A stretch of DNA of 27,891 nt from DATMNI01 sp035570275. Lineage in GTDB: Bacteria; Acidobacteriota; Terriglobia; Bryobacterales; Bryobacteraceae. Positions within the stretch are counted from its first letter, which is position 1; each line of letters begins with the position of its first letter. Of this stretch, positions 8,234 to 15,769 are shown piece by piece. The DNA is taken from positions 1 through 27,891 of the forward strand of contig DATMNI010000299.1 in NCBI GenBank assembly GCA_035570275.1, read 5' to 3'. A program made the position numbers and the translations under genes. A model generated the notes under the pieces. It was not told the origin of the DNA. It searched no databases and was given only the letters and a program-made list of their open reading frames with translations.

Positions 8234-10318
8234 ATGACGTTACGCACTCTAGGCATTTTCATACTTTTGGGCAGTTCGTGCTTCGCGGCCCAGTCCAACT
8301 TTGACCAGAGTACCAACACCTGGACAATCGCCAATGGCTGGATCCGCGCCATCTTCCAGCTAACCCCCGACGGCTATTTCCTGAACCAGAGGTTGGAAGA
8401 TTTGCAATCGGGCGATCAGTGGACCCCATCGCCCAACCGCCCGTCCTCCCCGGTACATTTGCAGGCAGGCAGCGAGGTCTTCAACGTCGCGCGCCGGTGG
8501 GTGCTGTCCGGCCAGTCCGCGCAATCCATCCCGCCATCGGGCGTGCGGCAGAGCATCGTACTCCAAGACGCGAAAGGCGCAGCGCTCATCACGGTCGTCT
8601 TCGAGATGTACGACAACCAGCCGGTGTTGCGCTACAGCCTGAAATACAGGAATCTGACGACGGCCATCACCTACATCAAGTCCGTCGATATGGTGCCGTG
8701 GGCGTTCGACGGTTCGGGCGAGCGGTATACGACTCTGCGCATCAACCAGTGGTCGGTGGTACCCGCGCCGACGGACTTTCAGGCGGTGGAAACCCTGCTG
8801 GACCCGGCTGGCGCCAGCGTCGAAGTCTATTCCGGCGCCAATGGTAAACAGTGCGGATGGCTGGCACTGCGCGACTCCAATTCGCGCGGGCTTTTCACCG
8901 GATGGGAGTTCGACGGCCTCACGAAAACCACAGTGCGCCAGGTGGGAAGTCAACAGGTGGGCGGCCAGGTTGAGCCGAGCAGTGACTATGTGCAGTTCGG
9001 TTCCAGCATCCTGAACTTGAACCACCCGGTGCCGGCCAATAGCGAGTTTCAGTTGCCGGGCGCATTCCTCGGTCTTTTCCACGGCGATTGGGATGAGGCC
9101 GGGTACCGCACGCAGCGGTTTGTGGAATCTGTGCTGGCGAAACCTGCGCCGGGTTCCGGGACCTTTCCCTACGTCTCATGGGATTCGTGGGCCTTCCAGG
9201 ACAAAATTGACGAGAAGACGCTGGAGCGCAATGCCGATGTCGCGGCCGCCATGGGAGTGCAACTGTTGATCCTGGACCTCGGATGGGCGAAGGCGATCGG
9301 CGACTGGCATCCCGACCCGGCTAAGTTCCCGAACGGGCTTCGAGCGGTGGCGCACTACGTCCATAATCTGGGGATGAAATTTGGGCTGCACTTCGCTTTG
9401 GCGGAGGCCGATCCGAAGAGTTCGGTGTTGCAGGCCAATCCCGACTGGGCCGCCACTGACAAGGAATCCTACTTTGGCGCCAGTCCGCTGTGCCTTTCCA
9501 ACCAGCCGGCCCAGGACTGGCTGGTATCGGAGGGTATCCGCATCATCGACGAATATCAGGTGGATTGGATTCTGCAGGACGGGCAGAATATGGTCAAACA
9601 GTGCACCAAGACCACCCACACGCACGATCCGAACGACAGTAATTATGCAAACGCGGTTAACGGCATCAACGCGGTGGTGTCGCGCATCCAGGCGGCGCGG
9701 CCGAACGTCTTTTGGGAGAACTGCGAGAACGGCGGCAACATGATGACATTCAACATGGTGAAGAGTTACGTTACTTCGATCACCAATGACGCATCGGGAT
9801 CGCTCGCGGCCCGGCGCGCGGTGTTCGGCGCCACGTATCCTTTCCCGCCCCGTTATGCGGAGCGGTACATGCCGGCGAGCGACGGCATCTCCCCTTATGC
9901 CACGCACAGCTATCGTTTCGGTGGACCGTGGGTGCTGATGACGCAACTGACCGATCTGCCCCAAGCCCAACTTGGCTTTCTGGCCGGCGAAATCAGGAAT
10001 TACAAAGCCCAGCGTGCCGGTATTTCCGGCGGCAAGGTATACCACATCCAGGGGCCCGCGCCCAACGGAACCGACGCCATCCAGAGCTATAACGCGGACA
10101 CGGATACGGCGATCGCCGTGGTCACCCGGGCGGCGTCGAGCGCCCCCAGTTACCTTCTCAAACCAAGGGGCCTCGATCCGCACCAGCGCTATACGGTGTC
10201 ATTTGAGATCGATCCGGCCATTTATTCGCAAACCGGCCTGCAAATCATGACCAATGGCATCCGCGTGCCGGTTCCCACGCCGTACAGTTCGGAGATCGTG
10301 CACTTCGACCACCGGTAG
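8234..10318 (+). CDS. Secreted clan-D glycoside hydrolase, GH36-like (alpha-galactosidase type)
   Basis: A 694-residue protein with a Sec signal peptide (MTLRTLGIFILLGSSCFAAQ), hence periplasmic or extracellular. A beta-rich domain spans about 20-300, then a TIM barrel starts at YVSWDSWAFQDKIDEKTLER. The likely nucleophile is Asp449 in VDWILQDGQN, aligned by eye with the Asp of the KWD motif of GH27/GH36. The likely acid/base is Asp519 in SYVTSITNDAS, after ENCENGGNMM, which corresponds to the C-S-x-G-G region of alpha-galactosidases. The Lys of KWD is replaced by Leu, so substrate preference may differ from melibiose or raffinose. It is probably a retaining alpha-glycosidase of plant or microbial polysaccharide turnover. 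It stands alone on its strand. Confidence 0.8.
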   Translation: MTLRTLGIFILLGSSCFAAQSNFDQSTNTWTIANGWIRAIFQLTPDGYFLNQRLEDLQSGDQWTPSPNRPSSPVHLQAGSEVFNVARRWVLSGQSAQSIPPSGVRQSIVLQDAKGAALITVVFEMYDNQPVLRYSLKYRNLTTAITYIKSVDMVPWAFDGSGERYTTLRINQWSVVPAPTDFQAVETLLDPAGASVEVYSGANGKQCGWLALRDSNSRGLFTGWEFDGLTKTTVRQVGSQQVGGQVEPSSDYVQFGSSILNLNHPVPANSEFQLPGAFLGLFHGDWDEAGYRTQRFVESVLAKPAPGSGTFPYVSWDSWAFQDKIDEKTLERNADVAAAMGVQLLILDLGWAKAIGDWHPDPAKFPNGLRAVAHYVHNLGMKFGLHFALAEADPKSSVLQANPDWAATDKESYFGASPLCLSNQPAQDWLVSEGIRIIDEYQVDWILQDGQNMVKQCTKTTHTHDPNDSNYANAVNGINAVVSRIQAARPNVFWENCENGGNMMTFNMVKSYVTSITNDASGSLAARRAVFGATYPFPPRYAERYMPASDGISPYATHSYRFGGPWVLMTQLTDLPQAQLGFLAGEIRNYKAQRAGISGGKVYHIQGPAPNGTDAIQSYNADTDTAIAVVTRAASSAPSYLLKPRGLDPHQRYTVSFEIDPAIYSQTGLQIMTNGIRVPVPTPYSSEIVHFDHR

Positions 10319-10415
10319 GCCTCCTGGCCTGACGCCGCAGACCAGAGAGACAAGACTGAGAGTGGCGGTATGGGCAGTTTTTGGTTAAACTCAATGATTG
10401 GTGTCCCGCCCATTG

Positions 10416-10492
10416 GGGCGCGTAGCTCAGTTGGTTAGAGCGCCTGCTTCACACGCAGGAGGTCGCAGGTTCAAGTCCTGCCGCGCCCACCA
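10416..10492 (+). tRNA. tRNA-Val (anticodon CAC)
   Basis: A complete cloverleaf can be drawn. The acceptor stem is GGGCGCG/CGCGCCC. The D-arm is GCTC-AGTTGGTTA-GAGC. The anticodon stem is CCTGC/GCAGG with loop TTCACAC, giving anticodon CAC, which reads GUG. The T-arm is GCAGG-TTCAAGT-CCTGC. Discriminator A and an encoded CCA end at 10492. tRNA 3' ends are common integration sites, and a conjugation-gene fragment lies 240 bases downstream. Confidence 0.97.
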
Positions 10493-10525
10493 TTTCGTTT
10501 CATAAGCTTTCGCATGTAGCAATCT

Positions 10526-10554
10526 CCGCCCAAAGCACTCAGGTGGGCGGTTTT
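10526..10554 (+). terminator. Rho-independent terminator after tRNA-Val
   Basis: CCGCCCA (10526-10532) pairs with TGGGCGG (10544-10550) around an 11-base loop, followed directly by TTTT. It lies 34 bases beyond the tRNA 3' end, where a tRNA transcript would be expected to stop. Confidence 0.7.
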
Positions 10555-10732
10555 GGGCGGAAATCTCAGCGTTTTCGCCCGGCTTTCGCCTCTGTTTGCA
10601 AGCCGCGGATTTATTGCGGCATGGAACGAGATTCTCAGCAGAAGGTGATGTACCTGACGGAGGACGAACCAGAATGCCTGTAACGATGCGCCAGCATGAG
10701 GCGAATCTGCGCCAGCAGCCTTTTGTGAACTG

Positions 10733-11173
10733 TTGCCGATACGCGACTACCTCGATAACGTGATCGTCCGGTCAAACGGCGCGCTGGTGGCCGGCTACGA
10801 TCTCGGTGGCATCAACTCCTATTACCACTCGGACGAAACGCGAAACCAAACGAAGTGCTCTCTGGAGGCGCTCGTTCGCTCGCTGACGGAGCGCTCGATG
10901 AGATTGCAAGTGCGCTTCGAAGTAGTTGAGGGCCTGAGTGACCTTCCGGCCCGCTATCGTGACCAACTCCGCTCGGACAATCCTGTCGTACAAAGCCTGG
11001 ACCGCGTCCGGATTGCGGCCTGGAAGCAGAAGGAACAGTCGGGATTCTATCTCACACCGATGCTGCACGCGTATCTTTACCGGGATCCGCGGATTCATCA
11101 TGCTCCGGAGGCGGGTGTCGGAAAGAAGCTGGGCAACGTGACCGGCGGCTGGAGTCCTTCTGCCCCGACGTAA
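10733..11173 (+). pseudogene. VirB4/TrbE-type conjugation ATPase, N-terminal fragment
   Basis: The 146-residue frame resembles the N-terminal, non-ATPase part of VirB4-family proteins: IRDYLDNVIVRSNGALVAGY at the start, then a segment like LEALVRSLTERSMRLQVRFE, and TPMLHAYLYRDP. The Walker A and B regions, which would lie several hundred residues further on, are missing. The frame instead runs into unrelated sequence and stops at 11173. The start is a TTG with no good ribosome binding site, and a stop at 10697-10699 closes the frame upstream. VirB4 powers type IV secretion and conjugation, so this is probably what remains of an integrative element that used the adjacent tRNA-Val. No integrase or second attachment site was found; a 20-codon frame at 10621 (MERDSQQKVMYLTEDEPECL) is only faintly integrase-like. 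Confidence 0.6.
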
Positions 11174-11274
11174 GCCCCTTCCTTGACGAACAGCTTCGCC
11201 ACAGCCAACCCTATCCCAGTCGTGCCACCGGTAATGACCGCCACTTTTCCTTGCAGCCTCTTAGTTTCGGACAT
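11098..11274 (-). pseudogene. Short-chain dehydrogenase, N-terminal fragment
   Basis: A 58-codon minus-strand frame begins MSETKRLQGKVAVITGG and continues TTGIGLAVAKLFVKEGAYV, a textbook Rossmann start with the TGxxxGIG cofactor motif. Similarity stops after about 37 residues, near 11164, and the remaining codons are read from the opposite strand of the VirB4 fragment. It starts 13 bases after the stop of the intact SDR at 11287, with AGGAGAC upstream, so it was once the next gene in the same minus-strand operon. The break point marks a deletion or insertion boundary shared with the VirB4 fragment. Confidence 0.8.
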
Positions 11275-11286
11275 CGGTAGGTCTCC

Positions 11287-12048
11287 TTATGCCTGGCTCG
11301 GATCGAATAGCTTCAGCATTTGCTCGTTGAATCCATTGACCAAGGCATGCTCCTCAGAGCCGGGATTGGCTCGCAGGGCTCTTGCCTCTTCAACGAGGAT
11401 CTCGTTCGCATCTGTTCCAAGCATCTCCAATGTTTCGGCGATAAACCGGTCGAGAGGCATTGCCTGCGCGGCGTCTTGGCTGTTCATGAGTTCCGTGCGC
11501 ACCCAGGGTGGCGCCACCTCAAGCACTTGGACGCCGCTATCGCGAAGCAGGAAGCGTTGCGATAACACATAGGAGTGGAGTGCAGCTTTCGTGGCAGAGT
11601 AGACAGCCGTCACAGCCAATGGTACAAAGGCAAGGACCGAAGTGTTATAGACAATCACACCGCGGCGGCTTTTTAGCTGATCCACCAGAGCCGATGTCAA
11701 GCGAATAGGGCCCAGAAGATTGGTCGTGACGGTCGACACGAGCAGTCTGTCGTCGATGACGCCCGCTGCATGATCCGGTTCCATGATTCCAGCGTTGTTG
11801 ATGAGAACATTCAGATCGGGGTGTTCCGCGGTCAGCTTCCTCGCCACTGCCTGGATACTCTCCGGGTCAGTGATGTCGAGTTCGATCGCCTCGATGCCCG
11901 GATTGGCCTTCGCCACGGAGTCCAAATGGCTCTTGCGCCTTCCTGAGATGATCACTTTGTTTCCGCGTTTGTGCAGTGCCTCGGCCAGCGCGCGGCCAAT
12001 ACCCGATCCACCGCCGGTAACGAAGATCGTATTTCCGTTGAGTTTCAT
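11287..12048 (-). CDS. SDR family oxidoreductase
   Basis: A 253-residue classical short-chain dehydrogenase/reductase using NAD(P)H. Visible elements are the cofactor motif TGGGSGIG (11-18), NNAG (84-87), and the catalytic Ser137, Tyr150 and Lys154 of TSVLAF and YSATK. Arg residues just after the second strand (SGRRKSH) suggest preference for NADPH. The overall pattern resembles the DltE/YciK-like cytosolic reductases; the substrate is unknown. Its ATG overlaps the stop codon of the upstream ene-reductase in an ATGA overlap (12045-12048), so the two are translationally coupled and may act on successive intermediates, for example a C=C reduction followed by carbonyl/alcohol chemistry. Confidence 0.92.
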   Translation of the reverse strand: MKLNGNTIFVTGGGSGIGRALAEALHKRGNKVIISGRRKSHLDSVAKANPGIEAIELDITDPESIQAVARKLTAEHPDLNVLINNAGIMEPDHAAGVIDDRLLVSTVTTNLLGPIRLTSALVDQLKSRRGVIVYNTSVLAFVPLAVTAVYSATKAALHSYVLSQRFLLRDSGVQVLEVAPPWVRTELMNSQDAAQAMPLDRFIAETLEMLGTDANEILVEEARALRANPGSEEHALVNGFNEQMLKLFDPSQA

Positions 12049-13193
12049 AATTTCTCCAATCTGTATGGGGTGTTAACTTCTGAAGGTCCAATCGACGGCT
12101 GGTAGGTTGGGTAATCGGAATAGCCGCGGGGCCCCGAAGTGTAGACAGTTTCCCAATCCACCTCGGCAAGTGGAGCATTCTCTGCAAACCTCTGGACCAG
12201 GTCAGGGTTTGCGATATAGGGGCGGCCGAACGCCACCAGATCTGCCAAGCTTTCGGCGATGAGGCGGTTCCCGCGATCACGGTCCATCTTCACGTTCGCG
12301 ATCAGGGTGCCCTTGAAGAGAGGCCGGAAATGCTGAAACATGCCATCCCCAGCCAAGTTCTCAAGTGGCGTACCCGAGAAGTCGGTGGTATTGCCCATGA
12401 GCAAAAGATGCGAAAGGTTGTAGGTGCTCAGCTTCTGAATGGCATGTTCGGTGACGGGCAGGGTTTCGTCGTTGGCTTGAAATGCACCGCCTTCGTGCAT
12501 TGGGCTGATCTTGATTCCAACTCGTTGCGCACCGACCTCACCTAGGACCGACTCGACTACCTCGAAGAGAAAACGCGAGCGATTCTCCAGGCTGCCGCCG
12601 TATTCGTCGTTACGCAGGTTAGTGGTGGCATTCAGGAACTGTGAGATCAGATAGAGATAGTTTGCCAGGATCTGGACACCATCGAACCCGGCTTCCATCG
12701 CGTTTCGCGCGGCTCGCGCGAAGTCCGCAACGGTAACTTGAATCTCCTGCTTCGTCAGAGACCGCGGCGTTACCGTCGGCTTCCGCCCTGCCCGCGTGAA
12801 CGACAACTGGCATGGATCGACGTTCGATGCGGACACGGGCTGCGCGCCATCCCGTAGGTCAGGATGCGAGATTGCTCCGGTGTGCCAGAGTTGCGCAATC
12901 ATGCGGCCGCCGGCTGCATGGACGGCATCCGTGACGCGTCGCCATCCGTGAACCTGCTCCGCGGTCCACAGGCCTGGCGTATCGGCCCATCCAAATCCCT
13001 CCGGGCTAATCGCGGTGGCCTCGCTGATGATCAATCCAGCCGAAGCGCGCTGTGCGTAGTATTCCGCCTGCAGGGTAGTGGGCACATGATCGTGCGATTG
13101 CGCGCGCATCCGGGTGAGGGGGGCCATGACGATGCGGTTGGGAAGGTCGAGGTTTCCCATGCGATATGGTGTGAACAGTGGCTGATTCGACAT
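12045..13193 (-). CDS. Old Yellow Enzyme family NADH:flavin oxidoreductase (ene-reductase-like)
   Basis: A 382-residue FMN protein of the OYE/NemA family, which reduce activated alkenes with NAD(P)H. The N-terminus FTPYRMGNLDLPNRIVMAPL, the FMN-contacting QLWHTGAISHP and the DEYGGSLENRSRFLFEVV block are clear. In OYE1-type enzymes a His and an Asn (HGANGY) anchor the substrate carbonyl. Here the aligned stretch is VQILANYLYLISQF, with Leu176 and Tyr179 at those positions, while the proton-donor Tyr is kept as Tyr181. Substrate binding must therefore differ. A purine-rich stretch precedes the ATG. It is the first intact gene of the minus-strand cluster facing the TetR regulator. Confidence 0.9.
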   Translation of the reverse strand: MSNQPLFTPYRMGNLDLPNRIVMAPLTRMRAQSHDHVPTTLQAEYYAQRASAGLIISEATAISPEGFGWADTPGLWTAEQVHGWRRVTDAVHAAGGRMIAQLWHTGAISHPDLRDGAQPVSASNVDPCQLSFTRAGRKPTVTPRSLTKQEIQVTVADFARAARNAMEAGFDGVQILANYLYLISQFLNATTNLRNDEYGGSLENRSRFLFEVVESVLGEVGAQRVGIKISPMHEGGAFQANDETLPVTEHAIQKLSTYNLSHLLLMGNTTDFSGTPLENLAGDGMFQHFRPLFKGTLIANVKMDRDRGNRLIAESLADLVAFGRPYIANPDLVQRFAENAPLAEVDWETVYTSGPRGYSDYPTYQPSIGPSEVNTPYRLEKL

Positions 13194-13222
13194 CTCACGA
13201 ACTCCTGATAGGCTGAACGTAC

Positions 13223-13463
13223 TTACAAGATCACTTCGAGTGCCTCGACCCGCGATGGATAAAACGCCAGGTGCTGTTTAATGCCGGCCACTGCCTCATA
13301 CGGCTCTTCGTATGTCCAAACGGGAGTTTTCCGATTTCGTTCCGCCAATGGGAATGCTGCGACCGTTACCCGAACTCTGCCCTCGGTTGGCGAAATCGTG
13401 ATCGGATGGTCCGGTCCGGGAATCCTTCCTGATCTCTTTACCTTCGCTCGAAATCTGATTCAT
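13223..13463 (-). pseudogene. DUF427 domain protein, internally deleted and frameshifted
   Basis: Read on the minus strand from ATG at 13463, the frame begins MNQISSEGKEIR. After a one-base shift near 13425 it continues IPGPDHPITISPTEGRVRVT. It then jumps to PVWTYEEPYEAVAGIKQHLA and FYPSRVEALEVIL, with TAA at 13223-13225. These are the two ends of a DUF427 domain; the central part, normally with the YIPxxDV and HCPYKG segments, is missing. DUF427 proteins often sit beside SDR and flavin oxidoreductase genes. The relic lies between the chimeric SDR and the OYE gene on the same strand, so it was a former operon member. Net length (241 bases) is not a multiple of three. Confidence 0.75.
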
Positions 13464-13483
13464 TGCGTTCCTCACATTGCTTG

Positions 13484-14020
13484 TTAGAGCTTCGAGCCGC
13501 CGTCGACGGGAATACTGGCGCCCGTGATCCAGCGCGCCCCGTCGGAGGCTAGAAAGGCGACGACGTCGGCGATGGTTCGTCGAAAAGAGGTTGTCAAAAT
13601 CCTCTACCGTATAATCCGCGATGCGTGAGCCCTTACTGATTCCCGCGTTGAGCGCGAGGACATCCAATCGATCACCGGCGATGGCGCGCACTTGTTTTGC
13701 CAGTAGCGCAGCGCCTCTTCGAACGGCTTCGGAATGGCCGTGCCGGCATTGTTCACAAGCACATCCAGGCGGCCGAAGGTTGCGACGGCTCTTTCGACCG
13801 CGTCCTTGACTGCCGCAGCGTTGGCAGCGTCCGCCTGGATGGCAATGGCCTTTCCGCCGCCGAGTTCAATGGCTTTGACTACGGCCGAGGCTGCGCCGGT
13901 GTCCTTGGCGTACGTGATGGCTACGCTTGCTCCATCGGCGGCCAGTCGCTTCGCAATCGCTGCGCCAATGCCTTGGGAACCGCCGGTAACGAGAGCCACT
14001 CTCTTCGCTAGCTTAGACAT
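13484..14020 (-). pseudogene. Chimeric short-chain dehydrogenase remnant made from at least two SDR genes
   Basis: Three SDR pieces follow one another in different frames. Piece 1 (14020 to about 13705) starts MSKLAKRVALVTGGSQGIG and runs through LDVLVNNAGTAIPKPFEEA. Piece 2 (about 13705-13580) reads VRAIAGDRLDVLALNAGISK and VEDFDNLFSTN, a different SDR that repeats the NAG strand already present in piece 1. Piece 3 (about 13575-13484) reads IADVVAFLASDGARWITGAS then IPVDGGSKL and stop, a normal SDR C-terminus. The catalytic Tyr-x-x-x-Lys region is absent. Pieces 2 and 3 could come from one gene that lost about 100 codons. An AAGGAG site precedes the ATG, so a truncated 150-residue product may still be made (ending at 13604). 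Confidence 0.8.
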
Positions 14021-14105
14021 CCATCTCCTTTGCTTTCCGGTGAAAAGTTTCACCACTACGCCAATTCAACTGGCCGCCGCCTTTGTTTGCGCCCGCAGTC
14101 AATTC

Positions 14106-14120
14106 TGAACCGCTCAGTTC
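14106..14120. promoter_or_regulatory. Candidate TetR operator 1, GAAC-N6-GTTC
   Basis: GAAC (14107-14110) and GTTC (14117-14120) form an inverted repeat in the 172 bases between the divergent SDR relic and the regulator. A second site with the same spacing lies at 14159-14173. Paired short palindromes next to a divergent TetR gene are typical of autoregulated operators. The role is inferred from position and symmetry. Confidence 0.5.
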
Positions 14121-14126
14121 TATACG

Positions 14127-14747
14127 ATGATTGAGGCCTGTCGAGGATGCAGCGATATTGAACTATTTAGTTTTTTACGGGACAATATGTGTATGGGGCG
14201 CCCGAAGGGCTTTAGCCGGGAGGAAGTGCTGCAGAAGGCGATGCCCGTCTTCTGGAAGCACGGGTTCGCGGACACGAGCCTGCAGGAACTGGAACGAGCC
14301 ACGGGAGTGAACAAGTCAGGGCTGTACACCGAGTTTCGGGACAAGGAAGATCTTTTTGTGGCGTGCCTTCGGCATTACCTTCAGAGCCAGGAGAAGAGAG
14401 GACTTCTCACCAGGGAACCCCTTGGATGGAACAACGTCGAGAATTTTCTTAAAAATGGCCCTCTCAACAAAGGGGAACAGCAGGGGTGCTTTTCGGTCAA
14501 CTCGATGCGGGAGGTCGCCATCCTTCCGGATGAGGCTTATGCAGTCATGACCGAGAGTCGGGCGCTATTGGAGAGCCTTCTCGCGATGAATATCGAGTCG
14601 GAAAAGCCCAGGATGGCTCCTTCTGCAATTGCGGAGATGGTAATGTCCTTCTTCTCGGGATTATGCATTGAGCGCAACCTCAAATCCGGCAAGACCTCGT
14701 CGAACCGCAAGATTGAGAACTTTATGACAGCTCTTCGCGGGCTCTAG
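14127..14747 (+). CDS. TetR/AcrR family transcriptional regulator
   Basis: The long frame gives 206 residues, but similarity starts at Met23 (14193) with MGRPKGFSREEVLQKAMPVF, so the protein is probably 184 residues. ATG codons at 14187 and 14193 are both possible. The N-terminal helix-turn-helix is clear: DTSLQELERATGVNKSGLYT followed by EFRDKEDLF. The C-terminal ligand domain is variable, as usual, with GCFSVNSMRE resembling the GC(L/F) motif of the TetR C-terminal family seen in regulators of oxidoreductases. It is divergent from the SDR/DUF427/OYE/SDR cluster and most likely represses that cluster and itself. Its last codons overlap the VOC relic on the other strand. Confidence 0.92.
   Translation: MIEACRGCSDIELFSFLRDNMCMGRPKGFSREEVLQKAMPVFWKHGFADTSLQELERATGVNKSGLYTEFRDKEDLFVACLRHYLQSQEKRGLLTREPLGWNNVENFLKNGPLNKGEQQGCFSVNSMREVAILPDEAYAVMTESRALLESLLAMNIESEKPRMAPSAIAEMVMSFFSGLCIERNLKSGKTSSNRKIENFMTALRGL
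14159..14173. promoter_or_regulatory. Candidate TetR operator 2, GAAC-N6-GTTT
   Basis: TGAAC, five bases, AGTTT repeats the pattern of operator 1 with the same N6 spacing and one mismatch in the right half-site. It lies 14-20 bases before the likely regulator start codons, where binding would block transcription or initiation. Confidence 0.45.
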
Positions 14748-14998
14748 CTCTTGGACGACCTCAAACGAATATCCGTCGGGGTCGCATACATCGGCGGCAT
14801 AGTATCCCGGATAGTATTCCATTCGTGCGCGGGGAGAAATGTTGTCCCTGGCGCCAGCGGACATTGCGGCCTCGTAGAATTCATCGACCTTATTTTTGTT
14901 TTCGGCCATGAAGCCCCAGTGAATAGCTGTTGGATCGGGCTTCCCTTGCTTGATCCAGAAGAACGCCTTCTTGCCGTCACCAAATCCCCACAGATCGG
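14744..14998 (-). pseudogene. VOC (glyoxalase-fold) protein, C-terminal fragment
   Basis: The minus-strand sequence DLWGFGDGKKAFFWIKQGK, then AIHWGFMAENKNKVDEFYEA, MEYYPGYYAADVCDPDGYSF and EVVQE is the second half of a vicinal-oxygen-chelate domain, including the conserved DPDG turn and the final metal-side Glu. The N-terminal half is absent; the frame is fused directly to a beta-propeller fragment at about 15000. The original stop codon also seems lost: the frame runs on to 14661 over the end of the TetR gene. No function is expected. Confidence 0.75.
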
Positions 14999-15004
14999 GA
15001 CGAC

Positions 15005-15340
15005 CGTCTTTGCCCCTGTCCTCGTCGATTCGCGATCGCGCGATCCACACCGCTCCCGACCTGTCTTCCGCGATCGCGTTGACTCGCCATACGGACCGAT
15101 ATGTGTACGTTTCGCCCTTCAGATAACCAAGACCGCCGTTGGTCCCGATCCACAAGCTCCCGTCGTGGCCGCCGAGGAGCGAGAAAACGGTCCACCCATC
15201 GCCGCGCCGGCCGGAGGAACCCAGCGCACGAAACTCGCGCCGTCGAACCGGACGAGTCCGGCCTGAGTGCCGATCCACAGGTAACCATGTGGAGGCTTCA
15301 GATCGATTCGTTTCACCACGACTACGCTACTTGAACTCAT
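15005..15340 (-). pseudogene. Two-component-regulator beta-propeller sensor, frameshifted N-terminal fragment
   Basis: Propeller repeats of the kind found in the periplasmic sensor of large hybrid histidine kinases are visible in two frames. The first, from 15340, includes HGYLWIGTQAGLVRFDGASF then VRWVPPAG. The second, after a shift near 15200, includes GHDGSLWIGTNGGLGYLKGE and EDRSGAVWIARSRID. Each repeat has the hallmark LWIGT-x-x-GL. No signal peptide, kinase or receiver domain follows; the second frame is fused in frame to the VOC fragment. A TTGACA box lies about 110 bases upstream on the same strand (15454-15449). Confidence 0.75.
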
Positions 15341-15438
15341 TCAGCTACCTCCCAAGTGATGCTTTGGGTGCCCCCGACTCGGTCGAATGGGCTTCCGGTT
15401 CAATTCTTCTATTCCTACCTTCTACATCGGGGTTGCGA

Positions 15439-15454
15439 AGTACTAAATTGTCAA
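15439..15454 (-). promoter_or_regulatory. TTGACAATTTAGTACT element upstream of the propeller relic
   Basis: On the minus strand TTGACA is followed directly by ATTTAGTACT. The 11-mer ACAATTTAGTA recurs at 23908-23898, also on the minus strand and also upstream of a minus-strand frame. TTGACA fits a sigma-70 -35 box, but no good -10 follows at 17 bases, so this could equally be a regulator site containing the palindrome AGTACT. Confidence 0.35.
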
Positions 15455-15488
15455 GCACGTCTGCCAGGCCCAGCACTTACCGCGCGAC

Positions 15489-15728
15489 TCACGCCGCAGC
15501 CGCCCCATTAGTTTTCCAAGTCTCCCAGGCGTCTGTTTCACGGAAGAATGTTAGCGATGGCGATTCGTCAGTATGTGTGATGCGAATTCGATCGTGGCAC
15601 TGAATCTGGCCGGTTGCCATCAGATTAGAGAGTGGCTGGACGAGCAGACGTTCGATGGCGCGCTTCAGCGGGGTATCGAAACACTGGGACGTGAAGCTGT
15701 TCGAACAGGCCATGCACTCTTTCACCAA
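15489..15728 (-). pseudogene. AAA+ (ClpA/ClpB-like) C-terminal fragment
   Basis: The 79-codon minus-strand frame contains DTPLKRAIERLLVQPLSNLM then ATGQIQCHDRIRIT. This matches the C-terminal small subdomain of the second AAA+ module of Clp-type unfoldases, where a G-A-R-x-L-K-R-x-I motif is followed by PL and a short beta hairpin. The Gly-Ala-Arg part is altered, and the two nucleotide-binding cores are missing. The assignment rests on about 35 residues, and the rest of the frame (DAWETWKTNGAAAA) is not diagnostic. Confidence 0.5.
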
Positions 15729-15769
15729 GCGTCATCGAGCCTGTCGATTGTACATTCTGGGAGAAGGTG

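Noticed and set aside
10621..10683. A 20-codon frame (MERDSQQKVMYLTEDEPECL) after the tRNA, suggestive of a tyrosine-recombinase start (LTEDE)
   Set aside because: The similarity rests on five or six residues and no further integrase sequence follows in any frame.
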